A stretch of 19,456 nt of DNA, taken from positions 1 to 19,456 of the forward strand of contig DFFT01000050.1 of the NCBI GenBank assembly GCA_002372325.1. Reading direction: 5' to 3'. The position numbers were made by a program, and so were the translations under genes. The notes beneath the pieces were generated by a model, which did not search any database, was not told the origin of the DNA, and saw nothing but the letters and a program-made list of their open reading frames with translations. Source of the DNA: Succinivibrionaceae bacterium UBA3769 (GTDB taxonomy: Bacteria > Pseudomonadota > Gammaproteobacteria > Enterobacterales > Succinivibrionaceae). Positions within the stretch are counted from its first letter, which is position 1; each line of letters starts with the position of its first letter. Positions 6,160 to 14,247 of this stretch are shown here, in pieces.

Positions 6160-9100
6160 ATGACTCATTCCTTTGCAAAGCTTTCAGCAGCCGTTATGGC
6201 TGTTATGGGGCTCACCGCATGCGGCGGGGGCGGCGGCAGCAGCAATAATAATAATGAAGAGACCGGAGCCACCTCTCTTCATGTTACGGTAATTGACGGC
6301 TATCTGGAAAACTCTCAGGTGTATGCGGATCTCAACCGTAACTACACCCTGGACGACGGCGACATCCGGGCCACTGTCAACACCGGTTCCGACGGCGTTG
6401 CCATCATCGATATTCCTGACTCCTACCTTAAGGATTCAGAAGGCAAGGACATTACCCACGTAAGAGTGATCTCCCAGACCGCTCAGGGGGACAAGAACAC
6501 CATTTACGGCGCTGAAACCCAGCTGGGACACAATCTCGTCATGGCCCGGGAAATTTACATTGACCGGAATAATCATGACGCGGTTTACACCATAACTCCG
6601 TTTACCACTATGGCCGCCATGGCCTATACCGGAGCGGATTCCGCAAATCTCTCCCAGGCAGACTATGAGAACACTGTGAAGCAGATTGCAAATGCAGCAG
6701 GCGCCTCTGCAGCCGCTTCGTCCGGTGACATCTTCAAGGATTACAACAGCGAAATCAATGACGTCAATCTTGCGGCTCTGGTAGCCGGCGAACTGCTCTC
6801 GCGGAACAGTCTGCTTCCCGACAGCGAGTCCGCTCTCAAGGCCATCTGCGAAGACAGCGGCATCAGCGCAGCCGCTCTTACTGAAAAGGCCGCCGGAGTC
6901 AGCAGCGACGCCCTGGCCATCCTGACCGAACTGGGCAAGAAAGGCAAGGATCTCACCGGTGCCGATGTGGCAGCGGCTCTTACCGCGTACAAGCCTCATT
7001 CGGATAATCCGGACAATCCCGATAATCCGGACAATCCCGATAATCCGGACAACCCCGATAACCCGGACAACCCCGACAATCCGGATAATCCGGACAACCC
7101 TGATAACCCTAATAACCCCGATAACCCGGACAATCCCGATAACCCGGATAACCCGGACAATCCCGATAACCCGGACAATCCCGATAACCCGGACAACCCC
7201 GATAACCCGGATAAGAAAGCAGCTAAGCTTGCCGTTCAGGTAGTGGCCGGATATGTGGAAGGCGCCGAAGTCTGCCTGGATATCGATAACGACCTGGATT
7301 GCACAGAAGCCGATCTGAATCAGACAACCGACAGCACCGGATTTGCCGTATTCACCCTTTCCGAAGAAGAGCAGAAGACCATTCAGGAAGCCGGCATGAT
7401 TCGTGTCATGGCCGGCATCAAAAAAGGCAGTACCAACACGCTGATGGGACAGGCCACCGTAACGACTTCCGATCTGCTGCTCTCGGCTCAGCTGCACGGC
7501 ATTGAAACCTACACCGATGACAGCAAACTTTGCAAGGACAAAGCCGGCAACGACATCATCTGTGAAAAGTATGTCAACCGCATTACACCGTTTACCACTC
7601 TGGCGGATCTGACCGGAGGAATAGATGAAGACACTGCCGAGAACTATCAGAAGAGACTGGCTGCCATTGCTAAGGCTTTGAAGCTTGATCCTGAAGTAAT
7701 GCTTTCCGATTACAACGATCCCGCCTCGCTGACTCCGGAAAGCGCCAGAGTTCTGGTAAGCGATGAGATTCTTTTGGGCATGGGCATTATTCCGGTGCCC
7801 GGCGACACCCCTGAAGAAGGCGGCTACACCTTATACAACGTAACTTCTGAAGACGGTCTCACTGAAGGCATGCAAACCACGCTGAAGGCCGTCAGCAACA
7901 ATACCGATGCGGTAATGTCTCAGCTCCCGCCGGTAGCAGATGACAAATCCAATGTCGCTCAGGTGATGGAAACTGCCTTTGCCGCAGGGAATCAGATGAA
8001 GACAAGCTTTGCCTATGTTTCATCCGGCAAGAGCGAGGATTTCAGATGCGCCGTCAATAAGCTGGGCAACGTCTACTGCTGGGGCAATAACGCCTGGGCC
8101 AATCTTGGCAATCCAGAAAGCTTCGTGAATTCCAAAGGCGAGCCGCTTCAGAACGGCACCGAGGTAACGGATCTCTTCAGCTACAAACCGGTGCAGGTAA
8201 AAATCGGCGACGGTGTGCCTCTGGCTAATGTAAAGCAGGTAGAAACCGGCTTCCGTTTTGCCTGCGCGCTTACCAATGACGGACATGTTTACTGCTGGGG
8301 CGACAATACCTTCGGACAGACCGGCACCGGCAAAGTCACCTCTGAACCGGTGGTCTACGCCTTGCCGGTGCTGAGCGGCGTCCAGGACGGCGATGATGAA
8401 AATCTTTCCGGCATTGAGAGCCTTGCCATGGCCCGGGATTCCGTCTGCGCCCTTGCCAGGGACGGCGGCATCTACTGCTGGGGCAACAACACCTCAAAGG
8501 AATTGGGTGCCGACTATCCGGATCATGATATGACCGAACCATTTGACGGAATCACAGACTTTGACGGAACTCCTCTCCCTGCGGGCTTCAGCATCAAGGC
8601 AGTGCCGTATCCGGTCAAGGCTGAACTCCCGAACTCCCTTAAGGCAACCGCCATTGCCGCCGGCGACTGGGCCTTCTGCGCTCTGGCCGATGTAACCTCA
8701 GTTTCGGACAAGCACAACCTCTTCTGCTGGGGCAACGACACTTCATCGGTATTTAACAGCATTGCAGAACACCTGCCTTACGATCCGGAAAAGGATACTC
8801 CCGACACAGAGGCAATAGCCGATATTCAGAAGCAGTACGCCAAGCTGGTCTACTACACCAACCTGTTTGCGGACAATGCGGAAGACAACAATGATCCTCT
8901 GCCGGAAGATCTTAACTGGACCTGCTACGTCAAAGACACTGACAAGAAAGTCAAAGCTGACGAAGTAAGACGCGTCATGAAAAAATCCGTCAACTACGAT
9001 GCCACATTCCATTACTATATGGGACAGGCTTCCATGACGGATCGCGAATGGCTTGTTCATGCCAGCAATGACACTTATCATCCGCTGTACTCCACTCCGG

Positions 9101-10146
9101 TGATTAACATTGCCTCCTTCCATGACAATAATGGCGGGGAAGAGCGGGAACTTATCGAAATCACCAACGTGGCCTTCGGAGTTCCTTCGGAAAACGACAG
9201 CCCCATGGTTTACTCTAATTACAGAACGCTGGATTCCTCCCTGACCGTTGGCTTCTACACCGATGACAACCACCGGTTATACAAACGCTGGTACAACGTG
9301 CATATGGGACAGGCTGCTGATAAGGAGTACACCTGCTCCGCCGTTTTGAGCACCGCAGACTGCAAGGATCAAATCGGAAGCGGTCTGGGATCAGACTGCA
9401 CCGTTAACAAGAATCTGAGCACCATCAAGTATGCCAGATCCGGTGATCAGCTTATCAACAACAGCATCAGCGTTGGCGGCTATACCGGAGACTCCGGAGA
9501 GCCGGAATATATGCACTGCGTCTACAAGATGAAGAACTACCACAAAACCCTCGATTACTGCGATGCCGGCATTGAAAGCTTTGACAGAAACCGCGGTTCC
9601 ACCTGGGAGGGACAGGACTTCATCATGGCTTCCGGCAATCCTCATTCCACCTGCATTCTGAGAAAGGATGAAGATGACGCAACCGGTCAGGCCACCGTCC
9701 TCACCTGCTCCGGATCCAACCTCTTCGGTCAGGTTGGTCAGAAACCTGAGCCGGTAACCTTCAGTGTCAACGGAGGGCCGGAGCAGACTGTTGACTACAC
9801 CGGGGTGTCCTACCATGATTACGAGCAGGCCTGGACCTACAGCTTCCCGTTCCCGGGACAGCAAGGCTGGGGACTGCACCTCTTTGACAGCGACAACGAT
9901 GCGATAGAATCCGAGGAAATTCTGAACGAAATTCTGAGCTATCTGGGACACTGGAATCTGGGTCTCCCCTGGGCATATATGTCCTGCGGCGCGATTTCCA
10001 CTTATGATCCCAAGCAGGTGGACAGAGCCAATGAGGACAGCTGTAACGGCGTTCACGGCAACGAACTCAGAAACAGCGTTTACGAAAACTCTGTGGAGAT
10101 TCCCGTTAACGACAGCCGCATCAAAGTTTTGGACACGGCTCTTTAA
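6160..10146 (+). CDS. large surface lipoprotein with duplicated module, NPD repeats and RCC1-like blades
   Basis: The start is ATG 6160, with AGGA nine bases upstream; an upstream in-frame TTG is less likely. The 1328-aa product opens with a lipoprotein signal peptide and lipobox LTAC (C21), then GGGGGSS and an Asn stretch, typical of outer-membrane lipoproteins of gammaproteobacteria. Two related modules follow, at about 37-235 (VIDGYLENSQVYADLNRNYT, later ITPFTTMA) and 356-560 (VVAGYVEGAEVCLDIDNDLD, later ITPFTTLA). They are separated by about 70 residues of Asn-Pro-Asp repeats (282-351). From about 617 on there are RCC1-like repeats with CA...(V/I)YCWGNN signatures at about 638, 710, 771 and 854, plus a degenerate one near 1181. 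Each has a cysteine pair that could form a disulfide outside the cytoplasm. It is monocistronic, with promoter and terminator. The ligand or adhesive role is unknown. Confidence 0.88.
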   Translation: MTHSFAKLSAAVMAVMGLTACGGGGGSSNNNNEETGATSLHVTVIDGYLENSQVYADLNRNYTLDDGDIRATVNTGSDGVAIIDIPDSYLKDSEGKDITHVRVISQTAQGDKNTIYGAETQLGHNLVMAREIYIDRNNHDAVYTITPFTTMAAMAYTGADSANLSQADYENTVKQIANAAGASAAASSGDIFKDYNSEINDVNLAALVAGELLSRNSLLPDSESALKAICEDSGISAAALTEKAAGVSSDALAILTELGKKGKDLTGADVAAALTAYKPHSDNPDNPDNPDNPDNPDNPDNPDNPDNPDNPDNPDNPNNPDNPDNPDNPDNPDNPDNPDNPDNPDNPDNPDKKAAKLAVQVVAGYVEGAEVCLDIDNDLDCTEADLNQTTDSTGFAVFTLSEEEQKTIQEAGMIRVMAGIKKGSTNTLMGQATVTTSDLLLSAQLHGIETYTDDSKLCKDKAGNDIICEKYVNRITPFTTLADLTGGIDEDTAENYQKRLAAIAKALKLDPEVMLSDYNDPASLTPESARVLVSDEILLGMGIIPVPGDTPEEGGYTLYNVTSEDGLTEGMQTTLKAVSNNTDAVMSQLPPVADDKSNVAQVMETAFAAGNQMKTSFAYVSSGKSEDFRCAVNKLGNVYCWGNNAWANLGNPESFVNSKGEPLQNGTEVTDLFSYKPVQVKIGDGVPLANVKQVETGFRFACALTNDGHVYCWGDNTFGQTGTGKVTSEPVVYALPVLSGVQDGDDENLSGIESLAMARDSVCALARDGGIYCWGNNTSKELGADYPDHDMTEPFDGITDFDGTPLPAGFSIKAVPYPVKAELPNSLKATAIAAGDWAFCALADVTSVSDKHNLFCWGNDTSSVFNSIAEHLPYDPEKDTPDTEAIADIQKQYAKLVYYTNLFADNAEDNNDPLPEDLNWTCYVKDTDKKVKADEVRRVMKKSVNYDATFHYYMGQASMTDREWLVHASNDTYHPLYSTPVINIASFHDNNGGEERELIEITNVAFGVPSENDSPMVYSNYRTLDSSLTVGFYTDDNHRLYKRWYNVHMGQAADKEYTCSAVLSTADCKDQIGSGLGSDCTVNKNLSTIKYARSGDQLINNSISVGGYTGDSGEPEYMHCVYKMKNYHKTLDYCDAGIESFDRNRGSTWEGQDFIMASGNPHSTCILRKDEDDATGQATVLTCSGSNLFGQVGQKPEPVTFSVNGGPEQTVDYTGVSYHDYEQAWTYSFPFPGQQGWGLHLFDSDNDAIESEEILNEILSYLGHWNLGLPWAYMSCGAISTYDPKQVDRANEDSCNGVHGNELRNSVYENSVEIPVNDSRIKVLDTAL
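7003..7212 (+). repeat. 9-bp tandem repeats encoding (Asn-Pro-Asp)n linker
   Basis: About 23 consecutive 9-bp units of the type GAT-AAT-CCG, alternating with GAC-AAT-CCC so that an 18-bp period is also visible. They encode (DNP)n with a single Asp-to-Asn change near the middle. This is likely an extended linker between the two homologous modules. Unit number can vary without changing frame. Confidence 0.93.
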
Positions 10147-10218
10147 CGGAGGATAACCGGAGCTTCTGGGCCTGTCTCTGAATAGGAGCGCTCAGAAGAG
10201 GTGTTAAGAGCAAGAGAG

Positions 10219-10251
10219 AGCCGGCGGGTTTATCCTGCCGGTTCTTTTTTT
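10219..10251 (+). terminator. intrinsic terminator of the lipoprotein gene
   Basis: AGCCGGCGGG pairs with CCTGCCGGTT (10 bp, two G-U pairs) around TTTAT, followed by C and seven Ts. It lies about 75 bases after the stop codon. Confidence 0.88.
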
Positions 10252-10726
10252 GCGCCGCGGTTCTTTAGTTTGCGGCTTTATCTGGGAAAACGCAGGTTCG
10301 GCGGGTGCGGTAATGAGGCTTTATTCCATTCCTGCCGCCCTGCCCTCCGGCCCCCATCTCCTCTCCGCTTTCTTCATTTCCGGAAAAGCTGATCCCTGTT
10401 TGCCGGCGGGCGGCATGATGGCCGATGTCTCGTGAAGGCCAGTCGCACCTCCATGAGGGATTGATTCGAATGCTTCCCATGTTTTTGCATTTCATGAAAA
10501 CTGCATTTTTGTTTAATTCTGCAGCTACTGTTTTGTGTGATCACAAAGGCAAAAATATTAAAAAACCTAAAACTGGTTCTCTGAGTTTTTGCAATTGTGT
10601 GATCGATCGTGTTTTTTTTTTGGCGCGTGCGAAAATGATAGTGACAGAGTCAATAGTTTATGCTGTACGTATTGTTTTAATACTTATGTTGAAGCGACGG
10701 CGGATATTGCTCCGCAGAGGTTACGT
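10252..10726. other. intergenic region upstream of the accessory cluster
   Basis: About 475 bases that change from GC-rich (to about 10440) to AT-rich. It holds the palindrome TGTGATCACA (10536-10545) and a second GTGTGATC (10597-10604), 62 bases further on. The latter is followed by GATCGATC and a T-run of ten. No firm -35/-10 pair was found, although the cluster's promoter should be here. Long open frames crossing this stretch lack ribosome sites and are not called. Confidence 0.5.
10700..10715 (+). promoter_or_regulatory. hairpin just before the ribosome site of the 427-aa gene
   Basis: GCGGA (10700-10704) pairs with TCCGC (10711-10715) around TATTGC, directly abutting the AGAGG ribosome site. 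It could modulate translation; this is weak evidence from structure alone. Confidence 0.35.
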
Positions 10727-12010
10727 ATGCCGATTCCTTTTATTATCGCCGCAGCAGGATGGGCCGTGGGTGCAGTTGCAACCGGATACGCCGGAAAAAA
10801 GGGGTATGACGCCTATAAGAATCACAGTTCAGCGAAAGAGACTGTGGAGAATGCTCAGAAAAAATTCGAGGAAGCAAAATCCTTGCTGGAAAAGAAACAG
10901 GAAGAAACTCAGCAATCATTGGATGAACTGGAGAAGTATAAGTCCGAAGTATTGGAGAATCAGATCGGACACGTAATCTCAGTAGTCACAAAATTTAAGA
11001 GCAAACTTGCCGGCTTTGCAGAAAGTTTTGATGTCGAAAGTTTGAATGACCGCCACGGGGATGCAGACGTTTCCCTTAACACTGGAGAAAATGCCAAGGA
11101 TATGGCACAAGGGGAACTCAATGAAGCGATAAAAGGGGGAACTGCTAATGCTGCAACTGGGGGCATCGCTTCTTTTGAGAAAATGTGTGATCAGTTTGGG
11201 AAAACACCTGTCGCTGACGAATCGCTGTCATCGGGATATCTGACTCATCTGAAAAATGCATTTACGGGATTTTTTGACGACGATGATACAAAAGAAGAAG
11301 ACAAAGAAAATAACGCTTCAGCATCTGACAACAATAACAATATTGAAGAACCGTCCGGCACAGAATCAGTAATGGGAGATATGGCCACTAAAATCGCTAA
11401 AAATCATTTGAAAAATGTAATTACAGGATTTTTTAACGATGACGATGATATCGAAGATGATGAAGAAGTTGAAGATAGCGAAATCTCTGCATCTGAAAAT
11501 ATTACCGAAAAGACTGATAAAGAAGAAGAATCGGTAATAGGCAGTATTGCGAAAGCCGCTGTAAAAGAAGCCGTCATAGCAGCACCAATAACATCTCTTG
11601 TAATTGGCGGTGCATTCGTTGCCTTCAACAGTGTGATTGGTATCGGAGACAAATTTACGGAAGAAACTGAGAAAAATCTGACCAAGTCAAAAGAATACGA
11701 GGCGGAAGTCGATAAGGCCTGCGAACAAATGGCATCAGCTAGGACAAACCTTGAAGCCGTGAGAATAAACTGCGATGAAATAACATATATTATCGAAAAA
11801 CTGGTGGAATGGTTTGAAAAATATCAAGTTGATAATATGGATGATGAGGATAAACTCAAACACATGCTGATAATAGGAAAAACCCTGAAAGATGTTTTAA
11901 ACGAACCATTAATAAATAAAGATGGCACTGCTGTAAACAATTTAAAGGATAAATGTTCAGAATATCTTGGATTAAATTACTCTAAATTTTCCCAAACCAA
12001 AATAATCTAA
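10727..12010 (+). CDS. membrane/coiled-coil protein with duplicated acidic insert (paralog A, 427 aa)
   Basis: The start is ATG 10727, after AGAGG. It is fixed by exact agreement with the start of the downstream paralog (both begin MPIPFIIAAAGWA). The first about 25 residues are a Gly/Ala-rich hydrophobic segment ending YAGKKGYDAYKN. Residues 33-100 are charged and heptad-like (ENAQKKFEEAKSLLEKKQEE), probably a coiled coil. A second hydrophobic segment at about 283-303 precedes another helical region (311-366) and a C-terminal conserved block with LLIIGK-type and LNEPLINKDG motifs. Residues 174-277 hold two copies of a unit (HLKNAFTGFFDDDD and HLKNVITGFFNDDDD, each followed by acidic sequence, SAS and an ESV(M/I)G motif) that are absent from paralog B. 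The family is not recognised with certainty. It heads an AT-rich co-directional cluster. Confidence 0.82.
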   Translation: MPIPFIIAAAGWAVGAVATGYAGKKGYDAYKNHSSAKETVENAQKKFEEAKSLLEKKQEETQQSLDELEKYKSEVLENQIGHVISVVTKFKSKLAGFAESFDVESLNDRHGDADVSLNTGENAKDMAQGELNEAIKGGTANAATGGIASFEKMCDQFGKTPVADESLSSGYLTHLKNAFTGFFDDDDTKEEDKENNASASDNNNNIEEPSGTESVMGDMATKIAKNHLKNVITGFFNDDDDIEDDEEVEDSEISASENITEKTDKEEESVIGSIAKAAVKEAVIAAPITSLVIGGAFVAFNSVIGIGDKFTEETEKNLTKSKEYEAEVDKACEQMASARTNLEAVRINCDEITYIIEKLVEWFEKYQVDNMDDEDKLKHMLIIGKTLKDVLNEPLINKDGTAVNNLKDKCSEYLGLNYSKFSQTKII

Positions 12011-12041
12011 CAGGATTACGTTATCAATATTATTTGAATGT

Positions 12042-12075
12042 CTGATTTACAAGCAACCGGCTGATTCACAAGCAA
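12042..12075 (+). repeat. direct repeat between paralogs A and B
   Basis: CTGATTTACAAGCAA (12042-12056) and CTGATTCACAAGCAA (12061-12075) agree at 14 of 15 positions with a 19-bp offset. They lie just upstream of the ribosome site of paralog B and could be a protein-binding site or a duplication scar. Confidence 0.6.
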
Positions 12076-12105
12076 TATCGGCCATATTACTGCGGAGGGT
12101 TACAT

Positions 12106-13053
12106 ATGCCTATACCATTTATTATCGCTGCCGCTGGATGGGCTATTGCTGCAGCCGGTACCGGTTATGCCGGAAAAAAAGGTTATGACGCCTATAAGAA
12201 TAACAGCTCCGCCAAAGAGATTGTGGAAAATGCCCGGAAAAAATTTGAGGAAGCAAAATCATCGCTGGAAAAGAAGCAGGAAGAAACACAGCAATCCCTT
12301 GATGATTTGGGCAGATATAAGTCAGAAGTATTCGAAAAACAGATCGGACATATAGTCTCAGTAGTTACAAAGTTTAAGAGCAAACTTGCCGGCTTTGATG
12401 AAAGATTTGAAATCGAGAGCTTAGATGACCGCCTCGGGGATGCGGATGTATCAATTCACTCCGGAGAAATTGCCAATGATATGGCTAAGGGAGTATTTAA
12501 TGGCGTTGTAAAGGGGGCTCAAGCAGTAACTGTCGTAGGACAAATTTGTAATCTGGCTGGTGCAGCGCCTGCTGCCGGTACGCTAGGGTATCTGGCTCGG
12601 CTGAAAAAGACAGTTACAGGAATCGGTGGTGGAAATGTTGCTAAAACAGTAAGTAAGTACCCTGTAATACTGCCGGCGATAGTAATCGGGGGTGTAGCTT
12701 TAGCTGCTTACACCGGTTATAAATTTGCAGCAGAAACTGAGAAAAATCTGACCAAGGCAAAAGAATATGAGGCAGAAATCGAGAAGGTCTGCGAAGAAAT
12801 GCAGTTAATAGCAGTGACACTTGACGGTGTCAGAACAAACTGCGAAGAAGTAACATCAGTTATTGAAAAACTTGTAGAAATGTTTGAGAAATATAAAGTT
12901 TATAACTTAAATGATCAAGACAAACTAAGACGTATGCTTATTATTGGAAAAAATCTAAAAGATGTCTTAAACGAACCGGTAATTAATAAAGACGGCAGCG
13001 CTGTCGAAAATTTAAAAGTCAAATGTTCAGGATATCTGGAATTAAATTACTAG
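12106..13053 (+). CDS. membrane/coiled-coil protein (paralog B, 315 aa)
   Basis: The start is ATG 12106, with GGAGGG six bases upstream. The first about 120 residues are nearly the same as paralog A, and the C-terminal about 110 (from TEKNLTKAKEYEAE on) again match closely. The middle differs: B has a short Gly/Ala-rich stretch in place of A's acidic insert. Hydrophobic segments are at about 1-22 and 186-204 (PVILPAIVIGGVALAAYTGY). Coiled-coil-like stretches lie at 33-95 and 208-262. This is a recent tandem duplication 95 bases from its partner. Such paired proteins may form a hetero-oligomeric membrane assembly, which is inference. No enzymatic motif is visible. Confidence 0.85.
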   Translation: MPIPFIIAAAGWAIAAAGTGYAGKKGYDAYKNNSSAKEIVENARKKFEEAKSSLEKKQEETQQSLDDLGRYKSEVFEKQIGHIVSVVTKFKSKLAGFDERFEIESLDDRLGDADVSIHSGEIANDMAKGVFNGVVKGAQAVTVVGQICNLAGAAPAAGTLGYLARLKKTVTGIGGGNVAKTVSKYPVILPAIVIGGVALAAYTGYKFAAETEKNLTKAKEYEAEIEKVCEEMQLIAVTLDGVRTNCEEVTSVIEKLVEMFEKYKVYNLNDQDKLRRMLIIGKNLKDVLNEPVINKDGSAVENLKVKCSGYLELNY

Positions 13054-13284
13054 AGTTACTAACACCAGAAATACTTACACAGGTTTTATAAATATCTATA
13101 TTCATCAAGATCTTTCAGATATCTGTAAATACTGGCACATGATTATTCTAGCAAAAATAGAACTGCAATCGTGTTTCTTTAATGAGTATTTTGGTGTATA
13201 AAGGCGGTATTTACGTTGTTTATTAAATAAAATTTCACAGTTTCATAATAACATATTTTATAAAATTAGCTATTTGGAGTTTCA

Positions 13285-13683
13285 ATGAGTAAATTATCTG
13301 AATTTGCCCAGCTTATAACCGATCCTAAAACACGGGATGCCGGAGAAATGATGTTTGGTGCCTATAAGGATTATCAAAGGCTAAGCCTGGAAGAAAATAC
13401 CAAGCGTGTTAACATTCAGGCTGAAAAGGAAGTTGCCATCGCTAAAATACAGGCGCAGAAGGATCTCCTTAAATCATATCTGGAGCATACATTCGGGGAA
13501 AGGCGTCAGGTTATTCAGGAAACTTTTAAAACTTTGGACAAGGCTCTCGAAAGCAATAATATGGACGTGGTTTCCCAGGCCATGGAATCAATTCAGAACA
13601 TTGTAAAGGAAACCCCGCTGAAGCAGGTTGATAAACTGCTGCAATTAGCAAACAATCCCAATGTTGAAGCCATAGAATTCTGA
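13285..13683 (+). CDS. small helical/coiled-coil protein (132 aa)
   Basis: The start is ATG 13285, after TTTGGAG. The product (MSKLSEFAQLITDPKTRDAG...) is soluble and almost wholly helical. Residues 30-70 are rich in Glu, Lys and Gln (TKRVNIQAEKEVAIAKIQAQ), followed by SYLEHTFGERRQVIQETFKT and a C-terminal segment with NMDVVSQAMESIQNIV. No membrane segment or catalytic motif is seen. It sits 231 bases after paralog B in an AT-rich gap and 87 bases before the beta-repeat gene. I have a vague memory of similar small proteins next to KKGYDAY-type membrane proteins elsewhere, but cannot name a family. It may be a partner or adaptor of the paralogs. Confidence 0.82.
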   Translation: MSKLSEFAQLITDPKTRDAGEMMFGAYKDYQRLSLEENTKRVNIQAEKEVAIAKIQAQKDLLKSYLEHTFGERRQVIQETFKTLDKALESNNMDVVSQAMESIQNIVKETPLKQVDKLLQLANNPNVEAIEF

Positions 13684-13770
13684 CTTTAACAAGGAGATGC
13701 ATTTTTCAGTAAATTTTAAATCATTGTTAATTTTTTGTGTTTTGCACCATCGTTGTAAGGAGTAAACATC

Positions 13771-14127
13771 ATGGCAAGATGTCCGTTTATGTTTGATCGC
13801 GGGTTTATTTATCATGAGCGCACCAGAATTGGCAACATTAAGAACGGATTTATTTTTGAAGGGAATTCTGCATGTCTTGGTGTGGGCAGACGAATTGGCA
13901 ATATTAAAAACGGGTTTATTTTTGAGGGAAATTCTGCATGTCCCGGTGTTGGCAGGCGCATCGGCCATGTTAAGAACGGTATTGTAATTGCAGGGAACAG
14001 TGCCTGCCAGGGAGTCGGACACAAGGTTTGCCCTGTTGACGCAATAACCATTCCCGGCATTGAAAGAGAGTCGGACGCCATGATTGCAGCTGTTTTCCAT
14101 TTCTTAATCAAGGATATTCTTTCATAA
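13771..14127 (+). CDS. protein of three 22-residue beta-type repeats (118 aa)
   Basis: The start is ATG 13771, with AAGGAG about 8 bases upstream. After a short N-terminus (MARCPFMFDRGFIYHERTR) come three tandem 22-residue repeats of pattern IGxxKNGxxxxGNSACxGVG, encoded by 66-bp units. The first two differ at a single residue. A tail with CPVDAITIPGIERESDAMIA and a hydrophobic helix-like end (AVFHFLIKDILS) follows. The IG-x-I-x-x-G-x-I-x-x-GNS pattern suggests stacked beta-hairpins. It resembles, from memory, repeats of beta-flower proteins or a PAAR-like spike; neither is established. One cysteine per repeat is conserved. The gene lies between the coiled-coil gene and the ion channel gene on the same strand. 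Confidence 0.82.
   Translation: MARCPFMFDRGFIYHERTRIGNIKNGFIFEGNSACLGVGRRIGNIKNGFIFEGNSACPGVGRRIGHVKNGIVIAGNSACQGVGHKVCPVDAITIPGIERESDAMIAAVFHFLIKDILS
13828..14025 (+). repeat. 66-bp tandem repeats (3 units) within the 118-aa gene
   Basis: Units begin at 13828, 13894 and 13960. Units 1 and 2 are very similar in DNA and encode identical peptides but for one residue; unit 3 is more diverged. The unit is a multiple of three, so copy number can change in frame. Confidence 0.9.
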
Positions 14128-14134
14128 ACAACCT

Positions 14135-14190
14135 GGTACGGGATATTCCGTCCTGAAAACATAATTGCCTTGTTTAAAATATCCTGTACC
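14135..14190. repeat. long inverted repeat before the ion channel gene
   Basis: GGTACGGGATATT (14135-14147) and AATATCCTGTACC (14178-14190) pair at 12 of 13 positions around a 30-base loop. No T-run follows, so it is not a simple terminator. It lies between the stop of the beta-repeat gene and the channel gene and could be an RNA structure or a protein-binding palindrome. Confidence 0.7.
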
Positions 14191-14247
14191 TTGCGCCGCA
14201 CTTATGTATGTTGATTAAATTATAAATAAACTGATTAAAGGTGTTAG

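Noticed and set aside
6436..7497. 353-codon minus-strand frame rich in VIRVIGIVRVIG repeats
   Set aside because: It is the antisense reading of the lipoprotein gene and its 9-bp NPD repeats; the repetitive composition is produced by the other strand.
10536..10545. TGTGATCACA as a CRP site
   Set aside because: The half-sites are adjacent, without the N6 spacing that CRP needs; kept only as a palindrome.
10425..10976. 183-codon plus-strand frame upstream of and into paralog A
   Set aside because: No ribosome site, composition not protein-like, and it overlaps the well-supported start of paralog A in another frame.
13694..13765. 22-codon ORF (MHFSVNFKSLLIFCVLHHRC...) before the 118-aa gene
   Set aside because: AAGGAG abuts the ATG with no spacing, so initiation is unlikely; there is no other support.
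13771..14127. Firm assignment as a PAAR or T6SS spike protein
   Set aside because: It lacks the usual PAAR/histidine motifs, and no VgrG, Hcp or effector gene is nearby; only a general beta-repeat resemblance remains.
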